Positions 24,586 through 33,453 are shown, numbered from the stretch's first letter. The stretch is 55,743 bases of DNA from Streptomyces echinatus (GCF_014203595.1 NZ_JACHJK010000027.1:1-55743); one strand, 5' to 3'. Program-made: numbers and translations. Notes: generated from the sequence alone by a model not told the origin.

Positions 24586-25109
24586 GGTAGGAGGGGCGAG
24601 CATGCGGGCGGTCAGGGCCGACCGCCGGGGCGTTGCGAAGCCTGCGATTCCGCCGCCAGATCATCCAGGTGATGCCCAGTGCGAACGGCTGCGACCTTTC
24701 CTGTCGGACAGCACAAGGCGTTGGGGCAGGTGGCGCAATCACCAACGAGTGATCGGTGGACTGTGCACCGGGTGTGAGCCGGGGTGCAGTGCTGTGCCCG
24801 CCCAACGGTTCGGGCCGTGGAGGACGATCCATGGCCTTGCGCCGGCTGTACTCTGCCGACGGCACCCGGCCCGAACGACGAGGCGGCGTGTGGTCGCGGC
24901 GGGCCGGCTACGCCCTACCGCTCGTGGGCGGCACATCGCCGCTTCGCCAAGAGGTTGCCTGTCCCAGCAGCCGAGGAGAAGGCAAGGGGGGTCGTCCCGC
25001 TCCTCGCCATGATCAATTTATAGCCCGGAGGGGGGCTTGCGGCAAGGCCCGGGTCGTGCAGCAGAATCGCCACTCGAAGCCACGACCTGCAGAAACGGGG
25101 AAGCACTTG
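24586..25109. other. No gene recognised
   Basis: A half-kilobase between the broken regulator and the FAD monooxygenase. The frame of the monooxygenase is open through it but the translation is not protein-like. An AT-rich spot at 25008-25022 (ATGATCAATTTATAG) could be part of the promoter region. Confidence 0.4.
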
Positions 25110-26543
25110 ATGATCGACGCGGTCGACGTGATCGTTGCCGGTGGCGGGCCGACCGGGCTGATGCTGGCCGCCGAGCTGCGGCTGGCCCGGGTACGGACGG
25201 TCGTACTCGAGAAGCTGACCGAGTCGGCCGGGCAGTCCCGCGGGCGCGGGATTCAGGTGCGCAGCGTGGAGATGCTGGACCAGCGGGGCCTGTTGGACCG
25301 GTTCCTCGCGGTCAGCGAGCAGTACCGGACCAGTGACTTCGGCGGTCTGACCAAGTTGCGGCCGGAGCTGTTGGACACTGCGCACCCGTTCGGCCTCGCG
25401 ACTCCACAGACCGTCACCGAACAACTGCTGGCCGAGCGCGCCACCGAGCTCGGTGCCGAGATCCGGCGCGGCTGCGAACTGGTCGGGCTGAGCCAGGACG
25501 CGGACGGGGTGAGCGTCGAGCTGGCCGACGGCACGCGGCTGCGTGCGCGCTACCTCGTCGGCTGCGACGGCGGCCGCAGCACGGTGCGCAAGCTGCTCGG
25601 CGTTGGCTTCCCCGGTGAGCCCGCCACCGTCCAGACGCTGCTGGGCGACATGGAGATGTCGGAGGATCCGGCGAGGGTGGCCGCCATCACGGCCGAGGCC
25701 CGCAAGGTCCACGTCCGCTTCGGCACCGTCCCGATGGGGGAGGGTGTGTACCGGGTCATCGTGCCCGCCGGCGAGGTGGCCGAGGACCGCACGGCCGAGC
25801 CGACCCTCGATGAGTTCAAGGAGCAGCTGCGGGCCCACGTGGGCACCGACTTCGGAGTCCACTCCGCGCGCTGGCTGTCCCGGGTCGGCGACGCCACCAG
25901 GCAGGCCGAGAGGTACCGGGTCGGCCGGGTGCTGCTGGCCGGCGACGCGGCACACGTTCACCCGCCGACCGGCGGACAGGGCCTCAGCCTCGGCGTTCAG
26001 GACGCGTTCAACCTCGGCTGGAAACTCGCCGCCGAGATCAACGGCTGGGCCCCGGCGGAGCTGCTCGACACCTACCATGCCGAACGCCACCCGGTGGGCG
26101 CCGCCGTCGTGGCCAACACCCGTGCGCAGACCGCGCTTCTGCAGAACACCCCGGGCGCGGTGGCGCTGCGGGAGCTGTTCTCGAAGCTGCTGGACTTCGA
26201 GGAGGTGAACCGGTACGTGACCGAGATGACCTCCGCGGTCGGCGTCCGCTACGACCTCGGCGACGGCCACGAGCTGCTCGGCCGGCGCATGCGGGACGTC
26301 GCGCTGAAGCGGGGCCGCCTCTACGAACTGATGCACGCCGGCCGCGGGCTGCTCCTCGACCAGACCGGCCGGCTGTCGGTGGCGGGCTGGGAAGACCGGA
26401 TCGACCACGTCGTCGATACCAGCGGGGAACTGGACGTACCCGCCGTGCTCCTGCGCCCGGACGGCCACGTTGCCTGGGCCGGTGAAGACCAGCAGGAGCT
26501 GCTGACCCACCTGCCCAAGTGGTTCGGCACCACCGTCGGCTGA
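25110..26543 (+). CDS. FAD-dependent aromatic monooxygenase (rifampicin/tetracycline hydroxylase-like)
   Basis: A 477-residue class A flavoprotein monooxygenase. It has the N-terminal VIVAGGGPTGLMLAAEL (GxGxxG), a DG motif ARYLVGCDGGRSTVRKLLGV near residues 147-166, and the second FAD motif RVLLAGDAAHVHPPTGGQG near 273-291. A C-terminal thioredoxin-like segment ends in RPDGHVAWAG. It resembles the Rox/TetX/polyketide-hydroxylase group, which hydroxylates aromatic antibiotics or intermediates using NADPH. The ATG at 25110 follows GGGGAAG. There is no biosynthetic cluster nearby, so detoxification is a fair inference. Confidence 0.9.
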   Translation: MIDAVDVIVAGGGPTGLMLAAELRLARVRTVVLEKLTESAGQSRGRGIQVRSVEMLDQRGLLDRFLAVSEQYRTSDFGGLTKLRPELLDTAHPFGLATPQTVTEQLLAERATELGAEIRRGCELVGLSQDADGVSVELADGTRLRARYLVGCDGGRSTVRKLLGVGFPGEPATVQTLLGDMEMSEDPARVAAITAEARKVHVRFGTVPMGEGVYRVIVPAGEVAEDRTAEPTLDEFKEQLRAHVGTDFGVHSARWLSRVGDATRQAERYRVGRVLLAGDAAHVHPPTGGQGLSLGVQDAFNLGWKLAAEINGWAPAELLDTYHAERHPVGAAVVANTRAQTALLQNTPGAVALRELFSKLLDFEEVNRYVTEMTSAVGVRYDLGDGHELLGRRMRDVALKRGRLYELMHAGRGLLLDQTGRLSVAGWEDRIDHVVDTSGELDVPAVLLRPDGHVAWAGEDQQELLTHLPKWFGTTVG

Positions 26544-26819
26544 GCCCGCGATCCGGAACCGGCCCTGCCGTAGCTACCCATCCGGGCCGTCCGCGATGAG
26601 GGATCGGGTTCGCAGGGTTCTTCAGGCCGCGACAGCTTCGCTGCCGACAGGGGCGCGTCTGGTGGCGGATGCGGGCGCGTTGCTGACCGTTCGGCGGCCA
26701 AGTCGTCGCGGTGACGGGCGTGGGCGTTGCGCCGCGGCCTTCAAGAGCGGCAGTCAGGCGCCGGTTGCCGCCCGTCAGGGTGTGCTCGGGCGGCAAGGCC
26801 CTCGATCACCCCGTCCAGC

Positions 26820-27062
26820 TCCGGGGTGGAACCAGGGCCGCGCTCTGGTGCCGGTGGTGATCAGCAGGCGGTCGTAGGGCACGGTGTCGCCGCCTGCCGG
26901 GCGTACCTGCTTGGCGGTCCAGGCTCTCGGCGGTGATGCCCAGAGCCATCGGGTATCGGTATCGCGTCGCCGCGGCAGCGCGGTGTCCTCGGCTCGGGCC
27001 CGCCGGAGCAGTGCCTGCTGGGACAGTGGTGGCCGGTCGTGGGGCTCGTACGGCTTCTCGCC
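26820..27062 (-). pseudogene. NAD(P)/FAD ferredoxin-reductase fragment
   Basis: About 80 residues read as an inner part of a ferredoxin-NAD(P) reductase of the pyridine-nucleotide-disulphide family: GEKPYEPHDRPPLSQQALL, EDTALP, then KQVRPAGGDTVPYDRLLITT and GTRARPWFHPG. The first GxGxxG loop and everything after GTRARPW are lost. It shares its open frame with a tiny ABC-ATPase fragment upstream, so two unrelated remnants are fused by deletion. Confidence 0.7.
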
Positions 27063-27326
27063 GGCACCGGCATTCGAAAACCCGCCCCTGCGCGGGTCGC
27101 GACGGGCCGCGGGCCCACAGCCGTCTGCGTTCGTTCGGTTCATACGGTTCAAGGGCATGCCTCTTTGCCGGTATGGACCGTGGGCAGGGCGCTCACAGGG
27201 CGAGCGCCCTGGGGCCGGCGCGCGGCGAGCCGGCATGGCCGCGGGGGCCTGGTGCCTCGGCTGTTTCGGCGGACACCGTCGCGTCGGCAGCTGATGTTGG
27301 CGCAGGCGGGGCAGCGGGCGGCGGCT

Positions 27327-27389
27327 CTCCACGGTCTTGTCGCCGTGGGACTTGCACAGCCCGTGCGCCGCGATGGCCAACTCGGTCAT
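27327..27389 (-). pseudogene. First 20 codons of a DrrA-type ABC ATPase
   Basis: The start MTELAIAAHGLCKSHGDKTV matches the N-terminus of daunorubicin-resistance-type ABC ATPases, whose usual form is of the type GLRKSFGDKTVLDG. The Walker A and everything beyond are gone. It lies 17 bp downstream of the DUF4097 gene on the same strand, where intact relatives place such an ABC ATPase. The operon has been cut just after its second start codon. Confidence 0.68.
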
Positions 27390-27406
27390 GCAATGGGCTC
27401 CTTGGG

Positions 27407-28078
27407 TCAGAGGCTGCGGGCGGTGATGTCGCCGTGGGCGGTGGTGGCGTTAATGGTCAGGGCGGTGCCGGCGCCGTCGGTGGTGTGCAGCGCGTTGTGG
27501 ATGCGGCCGTAGGCGGTGTGCGCGTCCAGGGAGGCGGAGACGCCGCGGGCGGCGCCGACCGAGATCCGGCCGGACTCGGTGCGCAGGGTGACCGTTGCGC
27601 GCACCGCCTCGGTGATGGTCAGGTCGCCCTTGAGGGTGCTGATCTCGGCGGGTCCGCCGAGGCGGCCGACCGAGACGTCGCCGGCCTGGAGGGTGAGGCG
27701 GGCACTGTCGGTCTCGTCGAGTTCGACCGTGGCCTGCGCGCCCTCGAAGGTGACGTCGCCGAGCCGTCCCACGCCCCGCAGCTCGGCGACGGCCGCCTTC
27801 GCCCGCACGCGGGAGCCGGCGGGCAGTTGGACGGTGACCTCGACCCTGCCGGAGTCGCCCAGGATCCGGTTGGCCGTCTGCGCCGCCTGGATCCGCAGGA
27901 CGCCGTCGGCGCAGGCGACCTCGACCCGCTGTGCGGCCTTCACGTCACGGCTGCGGGAGGGGTCCGCCGGGAGGACCTCGACGGTGGTGTCGCTCCGGTC
28001 GGCGGCGATGAACCGGATGCGTCCCGCGGGGATGTCGAGGACGGCGTCCACCGGGGCGGGGGTGTCGAACTTCTGCAT
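27407..28078 (-). CDS. DUF4097 family beta-strand repeat protein
   Basis: A 223-residue protein made of short repeated beta strands, such as VVLPADPS-type turns, VELDETDSARLTLQAGDVSV, ISTLKGDLTITEAVRATVTL and LTINATTAHGDITARSL. This is the DUF4097 adhesin-like beta-helix pattern. There is no signal peptide or membrane anchor. In streptomycetes such genes often precede DrrAB-type ABC transporters, and here only the first 20 codons of the ATPase remain. Its function is unknown. The ATG at 28078 follows AAGGAG on the gene strand. The upstream region has TCGTTGCAATG repeats. Confidence 0.87.
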   Translation of the reverse strand: MQKFDTPAPVDAVLDIPAGRIRFIAADRSDTTVEVLPADPSRSRDVKAAQRVEVACADGVLRIQAAQTANRILGDSGRVEVTVQLPAGSRVRAKAAVAELRGVGRLGDVTFEGAQATVELDETDSARLTLQAGDVSVGRLGGPAEISTLKGDLTITEAVRATVTLRTESGRISVGAARGVSASLDAHTAYGRIHNALHTTDGAGTALTINATTAHGDITARSL

Positions 28079-28143
28079 CGTGCGCTCCTTGTCCTGCGGC
28101 GGGCGTCCCATCGGCCCGCGCCGTTTCTGACATTGGAAACGCT

Positions 28144-28271
28144 ACGTTGCGTTCGAGATTCAGGCAACACTGCCATTGCGTCTGATTGCCATTCGCGCAG
28201 GTAGTTGCTGTGAAATCGTTGCAATGTTTACAGTTCTAACGCAACGATATCCGCTTATGGTCGTTGCAATG
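28144..28271. promoter_or_regulatory. AT-rich promoter region with TCGTTGCAATG repeats
   Basis: TCGTTGCAATG occurs at 28216-28226 and 28261-28271 (45-bp spacing), with an inverted GCAACGA at 28241-28247 between them and an ACGTTGCGTTCG variant near 28144. The AT content is well above its surroundings. It probably contains the promoter of the DUF4097 gene and an operator for a regulator not encoded next to it. Confidence 0.55.
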
Positions 28272-28406
28272 GGTGAGGGTGAACGCTATGCCGCAGGGCC
28301 GGTCCGTCCGGTGGCGCATCCGGCACGAGGCCGGTTGTGCGGCAGGTGAGTCGGGCGTATATCTGGCTCACCCTGGACGGGCCGCGGCACGGCGGGCTGT
28401 GCCACG

Positions 28407-29609
28407 ATGTCTGCCGTGTCCGGTGCAGAGCGACACCCAAGGGTCCCGTCGGATCCCGGTGCGTCCGCCGGCGGTGCCGTGTCCGGGGCCGGGTGGGGCC
28501 GGGGCGCGCTGACCGTGGGTGCCGAGGAGGAGTACCTGCTGGTCGACCCCGTCACACGGGAGTTGAGGGCGGAGGCGCACAAGGTGGTGGCCGAGGCGGC
28601 CACGGAACTCGGCGGCCGGGTCACCACGGAGATCACCTGCTACCAGGTCGAGGCCCGCACCGATCCCCACACCAGCCTGGCCCGGTTCGCCGAGCAGATC
28701 CGTTCCATGCGGGCCGCCGTGGCCCGGGCCGCCGCACGCCACGGGCTCGGCGTCATCTCCAGCGGCACCCCCGTGCTCAAACAGCCGCTGCCGCCGCCGA
28801 TGACCGACGGCCCCCGGTACGCCAGGAGCGTGGCGATGTTCGGCGCCCTGGACGACGAGCAGAGCATCTGCGCCTGCCATCTGCACATCGGCATCCCGGA
28901 CATCGGCCAGGCGCTCCAGGTCAGCAACCATCTGCGCAGCCGGCTTCCGGTGCTGATCGCGCTCGCGGCCAACTCGCCGTTCTGGCAGGGGCGGGACACC
29001 GGATACGCCAGCTGGCGCACGCTGGCCTGGGCCCGCTGGCCCGCCGCGGGTCCGCCGCCGTACTTCGAGTCGCGGGCGCACTTCGACGCGCTCGTCGCCG
29101 ATCTCACCACCACCGGCACCATCATGGACCGCGGCGGGCTGTACTGGGACATCCGGCCGTCCCACCATGTGCCCACGCTGGAGATCCGGGCCCTGGACGC
29201 CGCCGCCACCTGGCAGGACACCGTCCTGCTCGCCGCGATCGTCCGGGCCCTGGCCGCCACCGCCCTCGCCGGCATCGACGCCGGCGAGCCCGCTTTCCGG
29301 CCGCCCTCGGCGATCCTGCGCAGTGCCTGCTGGCGTGCCGCGCGCGACGGCCTGAGCGGCGCGTCCGTCGACCTGCACAGCCGCCGGCTGCTTCCCACGA
29401 CCGTGCTCGTGGAACAGCTGCTGGCCCAGCTGCGTCCCGCGCTGGCGCGGCACGGCGACCTGGAGACCGTCGAAGCGGGCTGGACGCGCCTGCGTGCCCT
29501 GGGCAACGGCGCCGACCGTCAACGCGCCGTCCACCGTGCCCGGCGCGGCCTCACGCAGGTGGTCGACCACCTGGCGCACGCCATGACCGCGGCCGACGGA
29601 TCCCTCTGA
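28407..29609 (+). CDS. Carboxylate-amine ligase, YbdK/GCS2 type
   Basis: A 400-residue ATP-dependent ligase of the glutamate-cysteine ligase 2 family. The domain begins at LTVGAEEEYLLVDPVT near residue 35. Conserved stretches include EITCYQVEARTDPHTSL, the His-rich SICACHLHIGIPD, and WDIRPSHHVPTLEIRALD near residue 250. YbdK-type enzymes have weak glutamate-cysteine ligase activity; the true substrate is usually unknown. The first ~33 residues are a low-complexity extension, and a later start is possible. It stands alone with no thiol-biosynthesis partner. Confidence 0.9.
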   Translation: MSAVSGAERHPRVPSDPGASAGGAVSGAGWGRGALTVGAEEEYLLVDPVTRELRAEAHKVVAEAATELGGRVTTEITCYQVEARTDPHTSLARFAEQIRSMRAAVARAAARHGLGVISSGTPVLKQPLPPPMTDGPRYARSVAMFGALDDEQSICACHLHIGIPDIGQALQVSNHLRSRLPVLIALAANSPFWQGRDTGYASWRTLAWARWPAAGPPPYFESRAHFDALVADLTTTGTIMDRGGLYWDIRPSHHVPTLEIRALDAAATWQDTVLLAAIVRALAATALAGIDAGEPAFRPPSAILRSACWRAARDGLSGASVDLHSRRLLPTTVLVEQLLAQLRPALARHGDLETVEAGWTRLRALGNGADRQRAVHRARRGLTQVVDHLAHAMTAADGSL

Positions 29610-29696
29610 CCCGACGGCCCCGGAACCCTCCGGGGGACGGCCGGGCCCGGGGCCGTGGGGTGGCCGGGTGGCCGGTGCCCGGCGGTGACGCGCGGC

Positions 29697-29990
29697 CGGC
29701 CGACGAGCTGCAGGCCGGTGGGCTGCAGGGCGGCGGGCTGCAGGGCGGCGGGCTGCAGGGCGGCGGGCTGCAGGGCGAGTTGGTCCTCGTGGGTGGGCAG
29801 GTAGCCGAGCTGGTCGTTGACGCGCCGCATGGGTGCGGTGCCTGGGCGGTGGCGGTGAGTGCGGCGTGGCCGGCCGTGTCCAGGGGCAGCCGGGCATGGT
29901 TCAGGGCCAGTGCGGCACACAAGCCCCTGGCGGTGAGGAAGGCGGCTGCGGGGGAACCGGCCTCGGCCTGGGCGACGCACCCGCCACCGA
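29697..29990 (-). pseudogene. GNAT acetyltransferase remnant
   Basis: One frame gives AAAFLTARGLCAALALNHAR and LPLDTAGHAALTATAQAPHP, the linker region of streptomycete double-GNAT proteins. A shifted frame then gives PMRRVNDQLGYLPTHEDQLA, a typical GNAT C-terminal acetyl-CoA helix and strand. The intervening ~200 residues are missing, so the gene is internally deleted and frameshifted. Its end runs into a 15-bp tandem repeat. Confidence 0.65.
29708..29780. repeat. 15-bp tandem repeat at the GNAT remnant end
   Basis: GGGCTGCAGGGCGGC is repeated about four times, flanked by partial units. On the minus strand it adds LQPAA pentapeptides to the GNAT remnant's frame. It looks like slippage expansion in a decaying gene. 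Confidence 0.85.
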
Positions 29991-30207
29991 CCCATTGCCG
30001 CTGATCCTGCCCGAAGCCGGGCAGGATTCTTGATCTTGTTCCGTCGTGAGCCCTATCGTCCGTGCTGCCGCTCGCTCGGTGTCAGTCAGCTGTGCGGCAC
30101 CTTTTTCCACGGCAGTTGACCGGCAAGGACGCGGTCCCTTCGGCGTCGGGGCGCGGTGGACCGGGAAGCGGGAAGCGGGCTGACAGCAGCCCCTGAGAGG
30201 GGCGGAC

Positions 30208-30924
30208 ATGGGCAAGGCGCTCGGCACGATCGAGCGGATCTGGCGGTATCCCATCAAGTCCACCGGCGGTGAGCTGCTGAGCGAGGCCGCCGTCGGTGCC
30301 CGGGGCGTCGCCGGTGACAGGCTCTACGCGGTGCGGGACGCCGAGGGGAAGTTCGGTTCGGGCAAGAGCACGCGCCGGTTCCGGCGGATGCCGGGGCTGC
30401 TGCGGCTGCGGTCCCGGTATCCCGCGGGAGTGGTCACGGAGGTGCCCGAGCTGCTGGGCCCGGACGGCGTCCCGGTACCCGATCCCACCGACTACGTGCG
30501 GCGCTACCTGGACCGCAACGACGTCGAAGTGGCCCGCGAGGGCACGGTCTCGCACTTCGACCAGCTTCCGCTGAGCCTGCTGACCACTGCCACACTCGAC
30601 TGGGTCCGCGCGGCCGTTTCGGGCGTGCCGGTCGATGAGCGCCGGTTCCGGCCGAACCTGCTGGTGCGGACACCGCCGGGCACACCGCCGTTCGTGGAGG
30701 ACGAGTGGTTCGGCGGCACGGCCCGGATAGGCGGCACCCTGCGCATCAGGATCGAGCGGTCCAGCGAGCGGTGCGTGATGACCAACGAGGCCCAGCAGGA
30801 CCTGCCGCACTCCCCGCTGATCCTGCGAGCCGTCGCGCAGGCCCACGCCATGAGACTGGACGCACTGGCCACGGTCATCCACTCGGGACGTGTACGGCTC
30901 GGCGACACCGTCGAACTGATCTGA
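30208..30924 (+). CDS. MOSC domain protein
   Basis: A 238-residue cytoplasmic protein. MOSC_N begins IERIWRYPIKSTGGELL, and the MOSC core includes RRFRPNLLVRTP and the sulfur-carrier Cys in RIERSSERCVMTNEAQQD near residue 193. Proteins of this kind handle sulfur or molybdenum cofactor (YiiM/YcbX-like) and reduce N-hydroxylated substrates in some cases. A GGGGCGGAC site precedes the ATG. A stem-loop follows 16 bp after the stop. Its neighbours are unrelated. Confidence 0.9.
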   Translation: MGKALGTIERIWRYPIKSTGGELLSEAAVGARGVAGDRLYAVRDAEGKFGSGKSTRRFRRMPGLLRLRSRYPAGVVTEVPELLGPDGVPVPDPTDYVRRYLDRNDVEVAREGTVSHFDQLPLSLLTTATLDWVRAAVSGVPVDERRFRPNLLVRTPPGTPPFVEDEWFGGTARIGGTLRIRIERSSERCVMTNEAQQDLPHSPLILRAVAQAHAMRLDALATVIHSGRVRLGDTVELI

Positions 30925-30939
30925 AGAAAACTGTTCTTT

Positions 30940-30958
30940 CCCCCCGGTTGCCGGGGGG
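30940..30958 (+). terminator. Stem-loop after the MOSC gene
   Basis: CCCCCCGG-TTG-CCGGGGGG is a perfect 8-bp stem starting 16 bases after the stop codon. No T-run follows, as is common for actinobacterial terminators. Confidence 0.65.
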
Positions 30959-31026
30959 CGGGCCGGGGGTTGGTGCCGGGTGTCCGCGCGGTGTCGACCG
31001 GGTGCCCTGCGCCGCCCCGGCGTGTG

Positions 31027-31329
31027 TCACTGCTGTGCGTGGTGTTTCCTGAGCCAGGTGAGCAGGTCGGCGAACGCGGGGGTCATGGCGGCGTCCGACT
31101 GCTCGAGGACCGTCACGCGGTCGCCGTCCTGCGCGGTGACCGTGTAGCTCATCGCGTCCCTGGCGCGGCCGTCGGGCTCCTCGGGGGGCGTGGCGGCGGC
31201 CGCCGCCAGCAGCCGGGCCAGTTCGGCCGCGGCCGCGGCGGGCAGGGCGGTGGTGTCCAGCACCTTGGGCGGGCGGCGCAGACCGGCCGCTGCCGCCAGC
31301 CCGCCGTAGGACTCCAGGGCCACCTTCAC
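31027..31329 (-). CDS. Emfourin-like inhibitor of M4 protease
   Basis: A 100-residue protein that matches emfourin, the proteinaceous inhibitor of protealysin-like M4 peptidases: it begins KVALESYGGLAAAAGLRRPP and contains the strand/helix SYTVTAQDGDRVTVLEQSD then LLTWLRKHH. The GTG start (31329) overlaps the stop codon of the protease gene (GTGA), so the two are translationally coupled. A longer frame upstream lies inside the protease gene. The expected role is to keep the cytoplasmic or freshly matured protease inactive. Confidence 0.88.
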   Translation of the reverse strand: MKVALESYGGLAAAAGLRRPPKVLDTTALPAAAAAELARLLAAAAATPPEEPDGRARDAMSYTVTAQDGDRVTVLEQSDAAMTPAFADLLTWLRKHHAQQ

Positions 31330-32537
31330 CTGGTGCCCTTCAGCTCTGCGACATCCTTGGCCAGCTGCGTGACCTTGTCGTTCAGCGTCCCGATCTGCCG
31401 GGCGAGGGCCGCCAGGCCGTCCTCCCGGCCCGCGCCGCCGCTGCCGTTGGCCGCGAAGCTCCGTATCCGGGCGACTCCGGTGGGAACGCCCCTGATCGGG
31501 ACTTCCACCTCCTGCCACGCCGACAGCACGGCCGCCTGCTCGGGGCCGCCGGCGCCGAACAGTTCCCCGGCCTTCTGGAAGGTGGTGGTCGCGAAGTCCT
31601 GGAACTGGTCCTCAGCGCTGGACGCTTTGAGTGCCTCGTACCAGATGGTTCCGGCGGCCTCCCAGGCGAATCCGCCGATGCGCACGGCCGTCAGGTAGAA
31701 CGCCTTGTTCGGGATACCGGAGTTGAAGTGCACTCCGCCGAAGTCCCCTCGTTTGGTGTCGGGCAGGTGGATGAACCTGCTCATACGGTCGGGCTGGGGG
31801 TCCTTCCCGAACTGCGGGTTGTTGTAGGCGCGCCCCGGGTCCTTCATCGACCGCAGGGCGTCGCCGCCGATACCCGGAGTCCACACGTCGGCCCCGATCA
31901 GCCAGTCCGCCTCCTCGGCCCGCTGCTTCAGCGACCACTGCTTGACCAGCGAGCCGAAGACGTCCGACATCGACTCGTTCAGGGCCCCGGACTGGTTGTG
32001 GTACACGAATCCCGAGGTGTGGTCGGTGACTCCGTGCGTCAGCTCGTGGGAGATCACTTCGAGGGAGCCGGTGAGGTTGCTGAACTCCTGTCCGTCCCCG
32101 TCGCCGAAGAGCATCTGCCGTCCGTCCCAGAACGCGTTGTTGACCTTGAAGCCGAAGTGGACGTATCCGTCCAGGCGCATCCCCTGCCCGTCGACCGAAT
32201 TGCGCTGGAAGACCTCTTTGTAGAAGTCGCGGGTCAGACCGAGGGCGTCGAACGCCCGGTTGACGGCCGGGTCCGTGGACTCGGGGCCGTCCTCCGGCCG
32301 GGCCAGGACGGCGTTGCGGAGGAATTCCTCCTGCTCGCAGTCGAAGACGGTGCGCCGGCCGTCGCCGGGGGCGGCCGCGCCGGTGAAGGACGACCGGATC
32401 GCCCGCTCGCCCCGCAGGCGGGCGGTGAGCAGCATGGTGTCCAGGGCGGCCTGACGTACCTCGCTGTTCTCGCTGTCCAGGAGCTTGTCGAGAATGTACG
32501 GGGGGATGATGCAGTTGATGGGGCGTGTTCCGCTCAT
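31326..32537 (-). CDS. M4 family metallopeptidase, protealysin-like
   Basis: A 403-residue thermolysin-family zinc protease. There is no signal peptide. A short propeptide has the protealysin PPYxLxK-type motif (IIPPYILDKLL, residues 10-20). The zinc motif HELTH is at 164-168, with the third ligand Glu in GALNESMSDVFG near 188 and the active-site His region GVHFNSGIPNKAFY. The C-terminal ~45 residues form a predicted coiled coil (ALARQIGTLNDKVTQLAKDV) that standard protealysins lack. It is followed by the coupled emfourin gene. Secretion, if any, would be by a non-Sec route. Confidence 0.93.
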   Translation of the reverse strand: MSGTRPINCIIPPYILDKLLDSENSEVRQAALDTMLLTARLRGERAIRSSFTGAAAPGDGRRTVFDCEQEEFLRNAVLARPEDGPESTDPAVNRAFDALGLTRDFYKEVFQRNSVDGQGMRLDGYVHFGFKVNNAFWDGRQMLFGDGDGQEFSNLTGSLEVISHELTHGVTDHTSGFVYHNQSGALNESMSDVFGSLVKQWSLKQRAEEADWLIGADVWTPGIGGDALRSMKDPGRAYNNPQFGKDPQPDRMSRFIHLPDTKRGDFGGVHFNSGIPNKAFYLTAVRIGGFAWEAAGTIWYEALKASSAEDQFQDFATTTFQKAGELFGAGGPEQAAVLSAWQEVEVPIRGVPTGVARIRSFAANGSGGAGREDGLAALARQIGTLNDKVTQLAKDVAELKGTR

Positions 32538-33024
32538 GGGACACCTCCTGGGTGAGAGGCACCGGCGGCCGGGCGTTCGTCATTTGGGCGGTGTGCTCGG
32601 CTGTTCCCGGGTCACCACTCATCGCGTTCAACCACCGGCGCAGGGACGGTGTTTCGGCGTGGGATGCGGCCGGTCGCCCGCGGCGTGCGCACGGCCGGCC
32701 GCAAACGACCCGCAGATGCCCGCTGGTGCAGCGGCAAAGGGGGGAAGCGTTCGGCGCACCGGCCGTCCCCGTGTTTTCTCCAGCGGCGCTGTCACGCTGG
32801 TATCACCAGTCTCCTGCCGTCCGCAGTAACCGGCAAACGCAGGCACCGGGAGCCGGGCCGCCCTGGGTACGCCTGAGCTGTGTGCCTGTGTCATCTGAGT
32901 AGAGGTGCTCATGTCCCAGCTGCGCCGGGGCCGTGAGACTCAAGGGCGCTTCCGGCGAGATCCGACCAGAAAGGCCTCAGCCCATGCCGACCTCCCGACG
33001 TGCCCGGATCGCCCTGGCGGCGAT
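32538..33024. other. No gene recognised
   Basis: Upstream region of the M4 protease gene, leading into a solo IS end. AT-richer bases around 32570-32640 probably hold the protease promoter. The remaining frames have no domain. Confidence 0.4.
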
Positions 33025-33090
33025 CCGGCTATCCCTGCCCTGCTCCGCAGCAGTCCGGTTCCTCCCCGGCCTGAAGGCCGGGGCATCCTC
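33025..33090 (-). repeat. Solo left end of a tnpB-type element
   Basis: The 29 bases at 33025-33053 match 42711-42739, beside the left-end hairpin of the third tnpB element, with two mismatches. They are followed by the hairpin CCCCGGCC-TGAA-GGCCGGGG (33064-33083), a typical streptomycete IS605-type end. No tnpB or right end is present nearby, so it is a leftover. Confidence 0.7.
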
Positions 33091-33101
33091 GGAGGGAACA
33101 G

Positions 33102-33341
33102 GTGAACAACTCCGGCGGTGACTGCATCCCCGACGGCGAGGAGCCGCCCGCGGGATGGGCCCGCTACCCGCAGGCCATGGTCCCCCAGCACGTGGGGGAC
33201 AAGTGGGACCGCTACTGGTCCACCAGGACCCTCGACGAACACGGCGGCCGGCCCGTGCGGCGGGATGGCCCATGCGGCGGGGCGGCCCATGCGGTCACCG
33301 GGCCCTGGCCGGCCGGCGTCGGTCCCGCCACGCTGCGGTGA
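33102..33341 (+). CDS. Possible small protein, low confidence
   Basis: A 79-residue frame with a GTG start behind GGAGGG. The first half (PPAGWARYPQAMVPQHVGDK, then WDRYWSTRTLDEHGG) looks protein-like with aromatic residues, while the second half is low complexity. I recognise no family. It begins right at the solo IS end, so it could be a remnant. Confidence 0.3.
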   Translation: MNNSGGDCIPDGEEPPAGWARYPQAMVPQHVGDKWDRYWSTRTLDEHGGRPVRRDGPCGGAAHAVTGPWPAGVGPATLR

Positions 33342-33453
33342 GCCGGCGTCGGTCCCGGGACGGGCGGCGTGCCGGCGTCCGGGGCCCGGGGGGTGGTGCG
33401 GGGAGGGGGGCCGCCATCGCGCGGGGCGGGGCGGCAGGCATGATCATCGCGTG

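Noticed and set aside
24756..25109. An N-terminal extension of the FAD monooxygenase
   Set aside because: The extension has no conserved pattern, and the ATG at 25110 with GGGGAAG directly precedes the FAD-binding loop.
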